A stretch of DNA of 64,000 nucleotides from Latrodectus hesperus (lineage: Eukaryota; Arthropoda; Arachnida; Araneae; Theridiidae): assembly GCA_037975125.1 (NCBI GenBank), contig JAJQOW010000196.1, positions 62,001 to 126,000 on the forward strand. Reading direction: 5' to 3'. Position 1 is the stretch's first letter, and every line of letters starts with the position of its first letter. Shown here one piece after another: positions 39,022 to 51,869 of this stretch. Under the pieces are notes generated by a model. The model was given only the letters and a program-made list of their open reading frames with translations. It did no database searches and was not told the DNA's origin. Made by a program: the position numbers and the translations under genes.

Positions 39022-39396
39022 GTTGTTGTTACTAACGACACCTGGTCAAGCCAAGCTCGCTATACCTAAGCTATGCGAATTTAAGTCAATTGGGAGCGTC
39101 TTTCGTTTAATCACAGCACCATGAAGGTGAAAGTACGACTTTCGCTCTTCAAATCATCCGATAGATGGCAGCACCTGAGGATCTATTCCCTTAATTTTGG
39201 CACTGATCTGAAGGGGGAGTAAATTTCTCTAGACCATTGCATCCATTGTAACTGCTCAACGACCGACCAAAGGACTTTCGATTCCACAGATTTAACTCGC
39301 ATGTACTCGGTGGGTCTTTGGTGGTATTGGGAATCAAACCCCACCTTTCTGAATGGAAGGCCAATACCCTAACCACTAGGCTACCACGGCCTCCCA
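39022..39396 (-). repeat. tRNA-derived SINE, family A, full length
   Basis: On the minus strand it begins GGAGGCCGTGGTAGCCTAGT with an A box (TAGCCTAGTGG) and a B box (GGTTTGATTCCC), then the family A body, and ends TTAGTAACAACAAC. Near-perfect direct repeats TTCTAG(T/C)AT at 39013-39021 and 39397-39405 are the target duplication. At 375 bp it is the best family A copy here and defines the others. Confidence 0.9.
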
Positions 39397-39404
39397 TTCT
39401 AGCA

Positions 39405-41119
39405 TAAAAATAGGCGCCTATTCCAGCGCAGAAATAGGAATCCATATTAATGTACATCAATATGAATATACGCTAAATGTGCTTAATGATGATGTAAGTA
39501 GGTAGAAATCTATCAGATGTGAAAAAATTGACAGTTTATTTAACTTTGCTTCTCCCAAACTACAACCAATTAAAAATCCCTAATTTTTATATCAAGAAAA
39601 TAATAAGAAAACTCCTTTTATTTCGAATAGTGAAAAATTTTAGTTAGTAAGTTCGTTGTTAAAAATCGTTCAAATCATTCAAAATTTATCTTCAGTTGAA
39701 TTATGCAAACATAAGTTGAGAAAGCCTTGGATATTTTAAAGGATGCCTGAAAATATATAAAAGTTAGTATACTATTTCAACAAGAGGGATAGTTGTACCA
39801 AGTTCTCTTCAAAACGTTTTAAGAAACAGCTTTCTTGATTTCAAAAGAAAAAGACGAACCATTTGCATACACATCTAAAATATTAACTCATATGAACAAC
39901 AAATTTCTAATCTTCTTAATACAAAAAAAAACATACCCAGACACTGGGAATGATTCCTGCATCCTTTGACAACGTAATCACTGTAATTCCTAGTATTGTT
40001 GACATAGATGATAAATGACTGTAAACTTGGCGAAAAGTGTAATATGTTAGATCACTTAATGGATCTAAATGATCAAGATCTTTTCATTTTATGTTAAATT
40101 AATAAAAAATCATACTTTGAAAAAATGTCTGGATGTCAACAGAAATTTCCAGGTATTGATACCCCATGATACCAAATAATTTATTATTGAAAAAACATGC
40201 AAGAGTTTTTTGAGGTAAAATTCACTGCTGATTCAAAAAATATAAAACATTAGGCTCAATATATTGATGTATGCAAAAATTAAAATGAAAAATGGTACAA
40301 TATAACGAATAATATAAAAAATATGAAGATCTACTTTCTTAATTTAACAAAGCAAGCACAAATAAAAAATCGGAAATTTGAAAGAATTTTCAAAACTACA
40401 ATTTCTTATGAAATAATTTCTTAAAGATGAAGGCAGAACTATCGAAAATATCCCATGGAAATAGCATTATATCATTTACACCATAAGTAATTTGGACTTA
40501 TATCTGAAACTACATGGATATCATATGAGATTTTATTCAATTTTAGATGAAAATTTATTCAAAGAATTACATTAAAAATATTAAAAAAACTCTATAAAGA
40601 AATTGTTTACAATTTTGACAAAATTGTTAAGAAATTGCTGCTCGTAATACACTAAGCAGAAATTCCTTTATAAATAACAGTATACTATTGAACTGTCTCT
40701 TTAAAGAAATCCAAATTATCATTTTCTAGCTTTAAATTAGCTCAAATTTTGGATAAAAAATATTGTTTTCAATGATATGTAGCTAAGTAAAGTTTCATGT
40801 CACAAAGAAAATTTTTTCTAAATGGAATGAATGTATATTTTTTCAAGGTCTATATTTTTATAATTTCTAACTTTGTTAAAGAGTTGTAAACGATTTCTTC
40901 ATAAAGCTTCATTATAAAAACAAACTTCATTTATTTAAAGTGTTCAGTAATATGAATCTGCATTAATCATAAATCATATTCACTGTTCAAAATCTAATAA
41001 AATTAAAATATCTTTTATTCACTATTAACCAAAAAAAAAAAGAAAATTCAAATAATAAAAATATATAAATAATAGATTCAGTGCTGTAAATACTGAAAAT
41101 AGCAATTAATAACAAAAAA
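39405..41119. other. No recognisable feature
   Basis: AT-rich; nothing coding or repeated that I could identify. Confidence 0.5.
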
Positions 41120-41121
41120 TA

Positions 41122-42526
41122 CACAACTGGCCATTAAAATTGCTACACCAGGAAAGCGGCACACCACACACGTGAAATTTGCATGACAGGTAGAACTTGC
41201 TGTGATATGCAAATGATTAGGTTTTCAGCGCATTCATACAAAGCAGGCGACAGTAGCGACATCTACAATGTGTATAAAACCAGAGATTTGACAGCAGTTT
41301 TCTCATACTCAATTTCCGTTTCAACGTTGTTTTCGGCAAAGAAAGTTGTTGTAATGCCTCGTGTAAGAAGAAAAATGTCTATCAGTACGTGTCTGACTTT
41401 GATCGAGGAAGGATTATAGACTACCGGGATTGCGGTTTATCGTACCGCAATATTGCTGCTCGCGTCGGTCGAGACACCATGACTGTTAGCAGAATATGGA
41501 ATCGATGGGTTCAGGACAATCATACGGAACGTCATGCAGGATCTCAGCGACCCCCATCACTAACAGCAGAGAAGACAGACATCTTATCCGCATGGTCACA
41601 AGGGATCGTACAGCCACGTCACGAATCCTGAGTCGAGAAATGGAGTCATTTGCAAGGCAACAAGTTTCTGCTCGAACTGTTCGACGACGTTTGCAGTAAC
41701 ATGGATTGTCTGCACGGCGACCATGGCTTCGGCTACCATTGACGCTGCGTCACAGACAGGAGCGCCTTCAATGGTGTGATCAGCGACGAACCTGACCGCG
41801 GGAATGGCATCACGTCATCTTTACAGATGAATCTCTGTTCTGTATACAGGACCATGATGGCCGCATTCGTGTTTGGAGGCATCGTGGAGAACGCGCATTG
41901 CCAGCTTGCATTGGACATCGCCATACTGGCCCGTCTGCTGGAGTGATGGTATGGGGTGCCATTGGATACACGTCTCGATCACCTCTTGTTCACATTACCG
42001 GCATTTTGAACAGCAACCGTTACATTTCCGATGTGTTAAGGCCCGTGGCTCTGCCCTATCTTCGAGGCCTCCCTAATGCTTTATTTCAACAGGACCATGC
42101 ACGACCGCATGTTGCCCGTACTGTTCTGAACTTCCTTGATACAGAACAGGTTCGACAGTTACCCTGGCCAGCACATTCTCCTGATCTGTCACCAATTGAG
42201 AACGTGTGGTCAATGTTTGCCGAGCGATTGGCACGCCATCACTCACCATCCACTACTGTCGATGAACTGTGGCGTAGTGTTGAAGCTGCATGGATGAGAT
42301 CCCCGTACATGCCATACAATCTCTGTTTGACTGCATGCCTAGGCGGATAAATGCTGTTATTGCAGCCAGAGGTGGCTGCTCTGGGTACTGATTTCTCAAG
42401 ATCTATACATCCTAATTTCCTGTAAATCTAATCACTTGTTCTTTCCACTATAATGTATGTGTCCAATAAATATCGTTCTATTATTTGCATTCCTTCTTGG
42501 TGTAGCAATTTTAATGGCCAGTAGTG
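41122..42526 (+). mobile_element. Tc1-type DNA transposon, nearly full length
   Basis: The inverted ends share CTGGCCATTAAAATTGCTAC and continue to ACACCA (about 29 bases), with TA at 41120-41121 and 42527-42528. The 1,405-bp body is filled by a Tc1-type transposase gene on the plus strand. Base composition is clearly more GC-rich than the surroundings, consistent with a relatively recent arrival. Coding damage makes it non-autonomous. Confidence 0.95.
41354..42391 (+). pseudogene. Tc1-type transposase (DD34E), disrupted
   Basis: Starts at ATG 41354 (MPRVRRK). A one-base shift near 41372 leads into VSDFDRGRIIDYRDCGLSYR, a paired-like helix-turn-helix. Another shift near 41555 is followed by SREMESFARQQVSARTVRRR (second DNA-binding helix). 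A nonsense TAA sits at about 41698, where the upstream LQ runs into HGLSARRPW. The catalytic core then follows: IFTDESLF (first Asp), FQQDHARPH (second Asp) and SPDLSPIENVW (Glu), with 34 residues between the last two. A further shift near 42300 precedes the tail MPRRINAV...RGGCSGY and stop. All catalytic residues are intact, but at least three frame errors and one stop inactivate it. Confidence 0.92.
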
Positions 42527-42528
42527 TA

Positions 42529-44748
42529 TTAAACTTCTTTCAATAATTAGCAGACGCGCGCGTGCGGGTTTTTATGAATGCTATTTATATTTAGAACGAA
42601 ATTAACACCATTTGGTTATCAGAATAATAATTGCTATTTGAAAGTTTGCCACTTGTCATCGGAACCCACTTGAATATTAAGCGTTAAATTGGATTGTGTA
42701 AAGCTATGGGATTTAGTTTGCCTTTATGAGTTAAAGACGAAAGAATTTTGTGTGATAGTTTTGAATTCATAGTGAAGAAAATATACCTGCTTTTACAAAC
42801 AAGCACTGGAGGTTTTAAGGTAGGAATTCTATTCATAGTAGAAGTTAGATTACATATAATTAACTATTTATATAAAATTACCGAAGTTTGCTGCTTAGTA
42901 CAGTGAAACATGAAGTAACAATTAAAACATCACTTCCATTATATTTTCAAATTATTGCTATTAAATATCTTTAATGAGTCTTCCTCATTTTTTTTTTTTT
43001 TTTTTTTGCAGAATTTTATGCGATTCAGTCTAATGTTCTTCAAAAACTTTTATGTTTTGTTGCAATACAATAATTTGATAAAACAAAGCGTTTTATAATT
43101 TAAGCAATTACTAAAATCTAAAAAAAAATTTCATTTTATCATTTAATTATATTTGTTTTTTATGTATACTTAATTTGCATTTTGTCATCGCTTCAAAATC
43201 TAATAATTCATAATTTATAATATTTCAGCTTGTTAATTTCCTTTTTTGGAGTTCAATTTCTTAAATTTATATTAATATGTATTATATATTTTTTAAAAAT
43301 AAATTGCAATAAATTGCTAATTTGAATAATTATATATTTTAGCAAATGTTTTCCTTAGGGCAAACAATACCATTTCTTCCCAATTTTAAATTCTAATTTT
43401 GCTGCCATTTAGGTAGAGAGAATTTTTATCTTTTAGTATTTTTAAACAAATCTAGATATCCGTATCATACTCAATGGAGCTTAAAAATCTCCAAAAAATG
43501 AGAATGAGATAATGCCCATTTATACTTTTGAAAATTTGTGTTGCTATAATTTATAATTTTTTAATAGATGTTGTTTCTTAAGATGTTAGCTTAATATGCA
43601 GTTACTTTTATACTATCAAAAAATATAAAATTCTTTATCAATGCAGATCAAGCTGATTATTAATTCATTATCTCTATTTACATACGCAGCTTTTTCTAAC
43701 AAATTAAATGAATTTCTGCCTTGAATGAAATGAATTCCTTGAAACAAATATTTTAAAAATGTAAAAACATTTTGTTTGTAGGACTACTTTAAAAATTATA
43801 TAACGCAGTGTGTCAGACATTCTTCGTCGTAAGCAACCTCAATGATAGCTGTTTTCAGTGGCCATCACGGTCATGGTTACATAACACCGGCACTGCTGAC
43901 AAAATGCATTATTATTTTGGAATTAGATAAAATATGGATTTCGTACTCATTCAAAACACAGTTACGCTTTCATCTTGCAATAATTTCTTTTGTTTCCATT
44001 TTTTTAAAGTTCATCTTGCTCAATTATGAATGCAGCATGTGAACATTTACATAAATTATTTGCGCAATAATTTTCATAGAAGTCCTTAATGATTCAGTTT
44101 GCAAGTATAATATTCGATGTTCTGGTTTTTAAATGTAGTTTCTCGGATATAAATTTGGAAATTATATGTATAAATAAGTGATTACTTCACTGATTTTACT
44201 TGAGTCCCTTTTTTTGGTGGTATTCTCAACTAGTTATTATCTATATCACAATAGCATATGCAAATAAATAAATATGTAGATAAAATTACATATTTAAATT
44301 TACTGTGCAATAATTCATATTTTAAATAGATCTCCTATGATTAAAACAGCCAAATTAGAATAATTCCATTCAAAATATGTGCTTGCAACCTAATTTTATT
44401 CTTAATTTATTTGCACATTGTTTATTATTTTTTAAAATCATCATTAATTTGTAAAAAATAATAAATAATCTGTCAATAAATTAAAAAAAAATTCTTACGG
44501 AAATTTTATTTTACAAAACAAATTATTCTACTCAAGGTATTGTGGTTGAATCTATAGAAACATGAAATGAATTACATAATAATTTTAGGTATCTAATAAT
44601 AAGATTTTGAGTGGATACAACTTAACTAATTTAAGTTTCTTAATTAATTTACATAGAGCACTAGACAAGAATAAAAAAATTAAAGAAATTTTGAAGCAGA
44701 ATGGCATAAAATTGTTTCAGTAAGCATTCAACAAAATCATGATTTGTT
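42529..44748. other. No recognisable gene
   Basis: AT-rich; a T run at about 42990-43008; the 66-codon frame at 43842-44042 lacks a motif. Confidence 0.5.
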
Positions 44749-44749
44749 T

Positions 44750-44932
44750 GTTTGTATTTAATGTTTTATTACATTGAAAGCTAGTGAAACCACTAACTAG
44801 AATTCAAAGTCGTTAACAAGTTTCTACAATAACAGTATCTAAACTGGGAATTGAACACATGATCTGTTGAACTGAAGAAAAAAGCTTTAAATAATCTCCT
44901 AACCAGTGAAGCCATCAATTCACCACGTTTTT
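44750..44932 (-). repeat. Probable tRNA-derived SINE, family E
   Basis: On the minus strand there is an A-box-like GATGGCTTCACTGGTTAGGA, and about 55 bases further TGTTCAATTCC, which resembles a B box. The sequence ends in an AAAC-rich tail (TACAAACAAACA). No second copy is present here to confirm it. Confidence 0.5.
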
Positions 44933-44934
44933 AA

Positions 44935-45610
44935 TCTGTATGCTGATTATACCATTAGTTGAATATTTTCTTCAACTAAAGAAAAATAATTTTTATGTAT
45001 AAATGTGTAAAATGGTTTAATTAAATTACATAATATAGAATTATTTCTTTAGAATATAATTAAGTTAATTAACATATTTTTCCAATAATAAAATTTAAAT
45101 GGGAGAAATGTAAAAAAATCAAATCAAAATATAAGGCTTAAAGTTTGATTTCTGTTTGAGCACACCTGATCACAATATGAGGAAATTCTGTAGCTTAATT
45201 TACATTTGAATGCTTATTAACTATTATCCTAATTTCGTCCGGGTGTTGCACAAATTTTTTGAGAATATTTTTTTTTTACTTTTATTTCTATTCGATATTT
45301 TTCTTTTTATGGGTATTTAATTATTAATAATCACCAATTTACTGTTTTTTGTAATATTTAACTTGTATATTTGTAAGCGAACGGAAAATTAGTAAGATTT
45401 CTTTAAGAGTTATAACCTTTAAAATTAATAAATCCTTCTATAATTTAAAGCTAAATACTAAGCGTAATTTTGTAAAGATAGGATATTTACACTTTATACG
45501 GCATTATTATGCGACCACCTAAATTATCAATACATTATAAAAGCTTTTAAGGAGATTCTAAAGGATGTGAAGAATATAATGCAACTGAATTATCAATATT
45601 CATATGTGAT
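44935..45610. other. No recognisable feature
   Basis: AT-rich, nothing identified. Confidence 0.5.
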
Positions 45611-45620
45611 ATCACTATTG

Positions 45621-45900
45621 GAGCCGCCCAACTTCTAAAGTGGTCAGCGCGTGCCTGACTCCGGATAGAGAGGTCCTGGGTTTGAATCTCGGTTCGGGAA
45701 TGGATGTACTTTCTCTCTCTAGTTACCCTGTCTTTATCATTTCCTTGTATGAATGAATTGTGACTGGTTGCCTACTCTATAAACGGTACCTATGGCATGT
45801 GTGTACTGAGGAAGTTGGACTCCACACCTAAGTATGGTTCGGTTGGAAAAGTGGAGCAACGCACCCCATAATGCCAGCCTGGCTGGCACATGACAACAAC
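45621..45900 (+). repeat. tRNA-derived SINE, family B
   Basis: The head GAGCCGCCCAACTTCTAAAG is a diverged A-box region; GGTTTGAATCTCGG carries the B box. The body contains GGCATGTGTGTACTGAGGAA and GGTTGGAAAAGTGGAGCA, and the tail ends CATGACAACAAC. A perfect 10-bp target duplication, ATCACTATTG, at 45611-45620 and 45901-45910 fixes the 280-bp insertion. Confidence 0.93.
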
Positions 45901-45911
45901 ATCACTATTGA

Positions 45912-46412
45912 AAACAATGTCGATGTATTGAAAAATTTGTCTACTATCCTAATAGACTGGTCATGTATCTTGCAGTTTTTTCTTTAAAAAATTTTAAAAC
46001 GTAAATATCAAGAGAACTTTATTAGAACACACTTACATGAATATTTTCAGATTAATTCTTTCCAAAATAAAATATTGTTCATCAAAGTTCCAATAATTGT
46101 TAAAATGTTTTACTCCTATAATTTTTTATTTATTATTATGACTGACTAACTTGTATTAACTTTATAAATAAGCCTAAAAATTATATGTATAGTAAATAAT
46201 AGGTTAATCTGAATGGGAATTCTGAACTTCACTAACCGAAAACATTACAATACACAGCTAATTTAAATCTCTTAAAATGAGATTTTTAATAAAATGTGCA
46301 ATTTTATTAATTGTCATTAAAAAAATTCGGTGGTCATATTTCTCGCATAAAAGGGATTTTTTTTATCACATTTAAAGTTAATCTTCTTTAAATTATGGAA
46401 ACTTCTTTTTAA

Positions 46413-46502
<90 letters not shown>

Positions 46503-47326
46503 TATAGATATATATATATATATATATCCATTATAAATATAATTAAAGACTAAAATTTTGAAAAATTAAATATCACTCTTAATATTTTTTTTGGATTTAC
46601 TGATAATATTAAAGATAAAAACTTTTATTTTAAATGATGCAAAATATTTTTATAATATTAAAGAGCGATATTTTTAAGTTAATCACGTATAAAGAAACCA
46701 TTTTAGCTTTATATTAAAATTGTGCTCTACTATCGTGTTTATCTACTGGAATGTATATTTGAAAGTTTCCTGATTTCCTCCTTTTCAATATGTTTACGTG
46801 AGCCATAATTCATGACAAAACTTTTCTATATTTTATTCATAATTAATGAAATGAATTAACTAGAATTTCATGCTTTTTTTGGAAAATTAGAAGAAATTTG
46901 TACGGAAAATTAAAAATCATTCAAAACGATTGAATCTCAATAGAAAAATGTTATGAAGTCACCAAAATGAATTCATTGTAGTAAAATTTCACTGTAATAA
47001 AATGCATACTTTTAAATACTGTGTTAATTCAAATTCCAATGGAACTTTATGAATTTGTCTATTCAAAGATTTCTGAAGCAAGATTAAAAAACTGTCAAGG
47101 GATGATGATCAATTCACGTAAAAATAAATGTTTTTAGTAACCAAAATAAACATTGTAAGCAAATTTCAATCTTATAAAATAGTGATATTTCTTTTCTTTC
47201 AAATAAAAATAACAAATATATAAAATAAAATTAACCATATTTTCCAATATGTCACTAATTTCTTCTTTGAGGATGTTTTTTTATTTGATTTTTCGCAGCC
47301 AAAGCCAGATAATGCCATACAATTTT
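45912..47326. other. No gene; one microsatellite
   Basis: AT-rich sequence around the (TA)n at 46416-46528; nothing coding. Confidence 0.5.
46416..46528. repeat. (TA)n microsatellite
   Basis: About 110 bases of alternating T and A, with GATA variants near 46501-46508. Confidence 0.99.
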
Positions 47327-47340
47327 ATTTTAAGAAACAG

Positions 47341-47788
47341 TTGCGTATCAGTTAGCCAAGGATGGAAGCCTACAGAATATTATCATTGGAGACTGCTTGT
47401 CGTCCTCAGAGCTGACCTCTAGAGTTAGGATGGTGATCAATGCTACTTTTAGGGATACCATTCCTACCCACGAATGGTACACATGCAAACATCCTGGTGC
47501 CGCACTAGTGGGTAAACACAAGAGAGGCAGCCAAACGGCTTTGACAAGACTGCGAAGTGGCCACATGCTTGCTCAGAGACACGTCTCTGGTACCAAGGTC
47601 TACCCTTTCTGTCCTAAATGTCGTTTGGTTCAGGCCTCCCCATCTCATATTTTTCAGTGCATTGGGTGTGAGAGAGGGGACATGGATTTGGACCAGAGGT
47701 GGTGCTTGAGAGACTGACAATTTTTGGATTTATAGGGCTGGTGTGATGGTACTGTCATGCCAGTCGGGGGATAAGCAACAACAACAAC
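47341..47788 (+). mobile_element. 5'-truncated LINE, 3' end with C-terminal domain
   Basis: A frame open from about 47397 to 47717 gives SSSELTSRVRMVI, PTHEWYTCKHPGAALVG, GSQTALTRLRSGHMLAQRH and FCPKCRLVQASPSHIFQCIG: the region following RNase H plus the terminal CxxC-HxxxC knuckle of a non-LTR polyprotein, same family as 9679-10049. After the stop the 3' end reads GATAAGCAACAACAACAAC. A 14-bp target duplication ATTTTAAGAA(A/G)CAG (47327-47340 and 47789-47802) with one mismatch delimits the 448-bp insertion. The frame is still open, so this copy is not very old, but 5' truncation makes it dead. Confidence 0.9.
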
Positions 47789-47802
47789 ATTTTAAGAAGC
47801 AG

Positions 47803-48500
47803 AATTGGTTTTATTACAAGATGGAATTAGATATTTTTAGAACAGTTCGTTGCATATTTTAAATGGTAAATCGACTTAAAAATCATGTATGTGAATTTCC
47901 GTACAAACAAAAAATGATCTTGCAAAAAAATGTATCTCTTATATCAGGTAGCAGTTTTTTAGGATTTCTTTTTCTGTAGGAAAGTGGAGAATGTCGCAAT
48001 TCTAATAATTTAAGTCAAACAATGGCAATAGAATAGAAATTTATGGAATTCTATAAAAATAACTCAGTGTCACTTCTGGCATCCGCGTGGATTGCGTTAT
48101 ATTCTTTATTCCCCATTTAATAGCAGCCTTTCGCTTAAAATATGCATAACCGTAAATTCTGTACGCCTTACATAGTTGAGAAGTTGCTTTTGCATTCGCA
48201 AAAAACTTCACCAGACGGCAATAAACGGTAAGAAAGATGGCGCTCTCTTAACCTAATGGTGAATTTTATTAATGCATTTTCAAATCAAAGAAATACTTGA
48301 TAGTATTTTTCAGAAATGATGAGCTTAATTGTTGCTGTTAAATAAGAGTTCATCAAAGTGTATCTTCATAGTGGTTTTCTACTTTTATGAATTGAAAATC
48401 ATAATAACCATGAAGAATTTTATTTTCTTCCTTTTATTATTATCTTTTTCTTTTTATACCAATATATGTTCTAAATAGTACTACAGTGTACATATTTTTG
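47803..48500. other. No recognisable gene
   Basis: AT-rich with a small balanced patch at about 48060-48260; no motif. Confidence 0.45.
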
Positions 48501-48504
48501 CCCT

Positions 48505-51095
48505 TATACTTAATTTTTTATGTTATATTCTAAAATCAAAATATATATTATACAGGATTAATAATTTCTTATTATACAAGCTCATTCGGTCGGTATCATT
48601 TTCAATTCGCATTCAACCTGAAATTTCCATTCATTGTTATTCTTCTGATGATTACAGTGTTAATTTTTATTTATTAATTCTAAAATCTGAAAATATATAT
48701 TATACAGGATTAATAATTTCTTATTATACAAGCTCATTCGGTCGGTATCATTTTCAATTCGCATTCAACCTGAAATTTCCATTCATTGTTATTCTTCTGA
48801 TGATTACAGTGTTAATTTTTATTTATTAATTCTAAAATCTGAAAATATATATTATACAGGATTAATAATTTCTTATTATACAAGCTCATTCGGTCGGTAT
48901 CATTTTCAATTCGCATTCAACCTGAAATTTCCATTCATTGTTATTCTTCTGATGATTACAGTGTTAATTTTTATTTATTAATTCTAAAATCTCAAAATAT
49001 ATATTATACAGGATTAATAATTTCTTATTATACAAGCTCATTCGGTCGGTATCATTTTCAATTCGCATTCAACCAGAAATTTCCATTCATTGTTATTCTT
49101 CTGATGATAACAGTGTTAATTTTTATTTATTAATTCTAAAATCTCAAAATATATATTATACAGGATTAATAATTTCTTATTATACAAGCTCATTCGGTCG
49201 GTATCATTTTCAATTCGCATTCAACCAAAAATTTCCATTCATTGTTATTCTTCTGATGATTACAGTGTTAATTTTTATTTATTAATTCTAAAATCTCAAA
49301 ATATATATTATACAGGATTAATAATTTCTTATTTACAAGCTCATTCGGTCGGTATCGTTTTCAATTCGCATTCAACCAGAAATTTCCATTGATTGTTATT
49401 CTTCTGATGATTACAGTGTTAATTTTTATTTATTAATTCTAAAATCTCAAAATATATATTATACAGGATTAATAATTTCTTATTATACAAGCTCATTCGG
49501 TCGGTATCATTTTCAATTCGCATTCAACCAGAAATTTCCATTCATTGTTATTCTTCTGATGATTACAGTGTTAATTTTTATTTATTAATTCTAAAATCTC
49601 AAAATATATATTATACAGGATTAATAATTTCTTATTTACAAGCTCATTCGGTCGGTATCATTTTCAATTCGCATTCAACCAGAAATTTCTATTGATTGTT
49701 ATTCTTCTGATGATTACAGTGTTAATTTTTATTTATTAATTCTAAAATCTCAAAATATATATTATACAGGATTAATAATTTCTTATTTACAAGCTCATTC
49801 GGTCGGTATCATTTTCAATTCGCATTCAACCAGAAATTTCCATTGATTGTTATTCTTCTGATGATTACAGTGTTAATTTTTATTTATTAATTCTAAAATC
49901 TCAAAATATATATTATACAGGATTAATAATTTCTTATTTACAAGCTCATTCTGTCGGTATCATTTTCAATTCGCATTCAACCAGAAATTTCCATTGATTG
50001 TTATTCTTCTAATGATTACAGTGTTAATTTTTATTTATTAATTCTAAAATCTCAAAATATATATTATACAGAATTAATAATTTCTTATTTACAAGCTCAT
50101 TTGGTCGGTATCATTTTCAATTCGCATTCAACCAGAAATTTCCATTGATTGTTATTCTTCTGATGATTACAGTGTTAATTTTTATTTATTAATTCTAAAA
50201 TCTCAAAATATATATTATACAGGATTAATAATTTCTTATTTACAAGCTCATTCGGTCGGTATCATTTTTAATTCGCATTCAACCAGAAATTTCCATTGAT
50301 TGTTATTCTTCTGATGATTACAGTGTTAATTTTTATTTATTAATTCTAAAATCTCAAAATATATATTATACAGGATTAATAATTTCTTATTTACAAGCTC
50401 ATTCGGTCGGTATCATTTTCGATTCGCATTCAACCAGAAATTTCCATTGATTGTTATTCTTCTGATGATTACAGTGTTAATTTTTATTTATTAATTCTAA
50501 AATCTCAAAATATATATTATACAGGATTAATAATTTCTTATTTACAAGCTCATTCGGTCGGTATCATTTTCAATTCGCATTCAACCAGAAATTTCCATTG
50601 ATTGTTATTCTTCTGATGATTACAGTGTTAATTTTTATTTATTAATTCTAAAATCTCAAAATATATATTATACAGGATTAATAATTTCTTATTTACAAGC
50701 TCATTCGGTCGGTATCATTTTTAATTCGCATTCAACCAGAAATTTCCATTGATTGTTATTCTTCTGATGATTACAGTGTTAATTTTTATTTATTAATTCT
50801 AAAATCTCAAAATATATATTATACAGGATTAATAATTTCTTATTTACAAGCTCATTCGGTCACTATCATTTTCAATACGCATTCAACTAGAAATTCCCAT
50901 TCATTGTTATTTTTCTGATGATAAAGTGTTAATTTCTATTAATTAATTCTAAAATCTCAAAATATATATTATACAGGATTAATAATTTCTTATTATACAA
51001 GCTCATTCGGTCACTATCATTTTCAATTCGCATTCAACCAGAAATTCCCATTCATTGTTATTCTTCTGATGATTCCAGTGTTAATTTTATGTTTA
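48505..51095. repeat. Satellite, 151/152-bp unit, about 17 copies
   Basis: The word TACAGGATTAATAATTTCTT (TACAGA in one unit) starts at 48551, 48703, 48855, 49007, 49159, 49311, 49462, 49614, 49765, 49916, 50067, 50218, 50369, 50520, 50671, 50822 and 50972. Units with TTATTATACAAGC are 152 long; units with TTATTTACAAGC are 151. Each unit also holds CTCATTCGGTCGGTATCATT and TTCTTCTGATGATTACAGTG. Units are extremely similar, so the array is recent or actively homogenised. It is noncoding. Confidence 0.98.
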
Positions 51096-51099
51096 TTAA

Positions 51100-51564
51100 T
51101 TGTAATCAAAAGCGTAAATATATCTTGCATATGTCTTCCATAAGTTATTAAATACAAAGTAACTGATGAATAATTTGAAATCCATTTTACACTGTTGTTT
51201 CTCTTTTTATCTCCATGAGCTTTCACATTTTAATTTTAACTTGGTATTACAGAATCAAAATTAAATATGCTTATAATATATTTTCCAAGATAACCTTTCC
51301 TTTCTAAAGTTTATTTTATTCTTGGGAATGCTAAGTTACTATCTCTGTTTATCTAGTTGATATGTGATTTTACATATTACTTTAAGAATTATTAAATAAT
51401 ATCACATGCCAAGAATAGTATATTTTTCGATATTAGTATTTAACCAAATGTTTCTATTCACTTTTATATAATGTACAATAATATTATTTTGTAAAACATA
51501 TTATTAAATTTACTGAGTAAATAAAAATATTTTAATAACAGTTCATAATATTTATTGGTAAATA
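51100..51564. other. No recognisable feature
   Basis: AT-rich flank between the satellite and a SINE. Confidence 0.5.
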
Positions 51565-51574
51565 ATCAACCAAT

Positions 51575-51859
51575 GTTGTTGTTGTTGTCGTGTGCCAGCT
51601 AGGCTGCCAATATGGGGTGCGCTGCTCCACTTTTCCAACTGAACCATATTTTGGTGTGGAGTCCTACTTTCTCAGTACACACATGCCATAGGGACCCGTT
51701 TATAGGGTAGGCAACCATTCACACCTCATTCTTACAAGGACGGGACAAAGACAGGATAGATAGAGAGGGAAAGTACATCCACGCCCGAACTGGGATTCGA
51801 ACCCAGGACCTCCCTATCCGTAGTCAGATACTCTGACCACTAGACATGGCGGGCGGCAT
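51575..51859 (-). repeat. tRNA-derived SINE, family B
   Basis: The minus strand starts GCCGCCCGCCATGTCTAGTG, has a B box (GGGTTCGAATCCCAG), shares the body and the AAC tail with the copy at 45.6 kb, and has a perfect 10-bp target duplication ATCAACCAAT at 51565-51574 and 51860-51869. Confidence 0.94.
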
Positions 51860-51869
51860 ATCAACCAAT

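Noticed and set aside
43842..44042. 66-codon open frame in a slightly GC-richer patch
   Set aside because: Short, no motif, no supporting signals around it.
48505..51095. Regular direct repeats that could suggest a CRISPR array
   Set aside because: The entire 151/152-bp unit repeats with no unique spacers, and the DNA is eukaryotic. It is satellite DNA; the same goes for 8560-9480.
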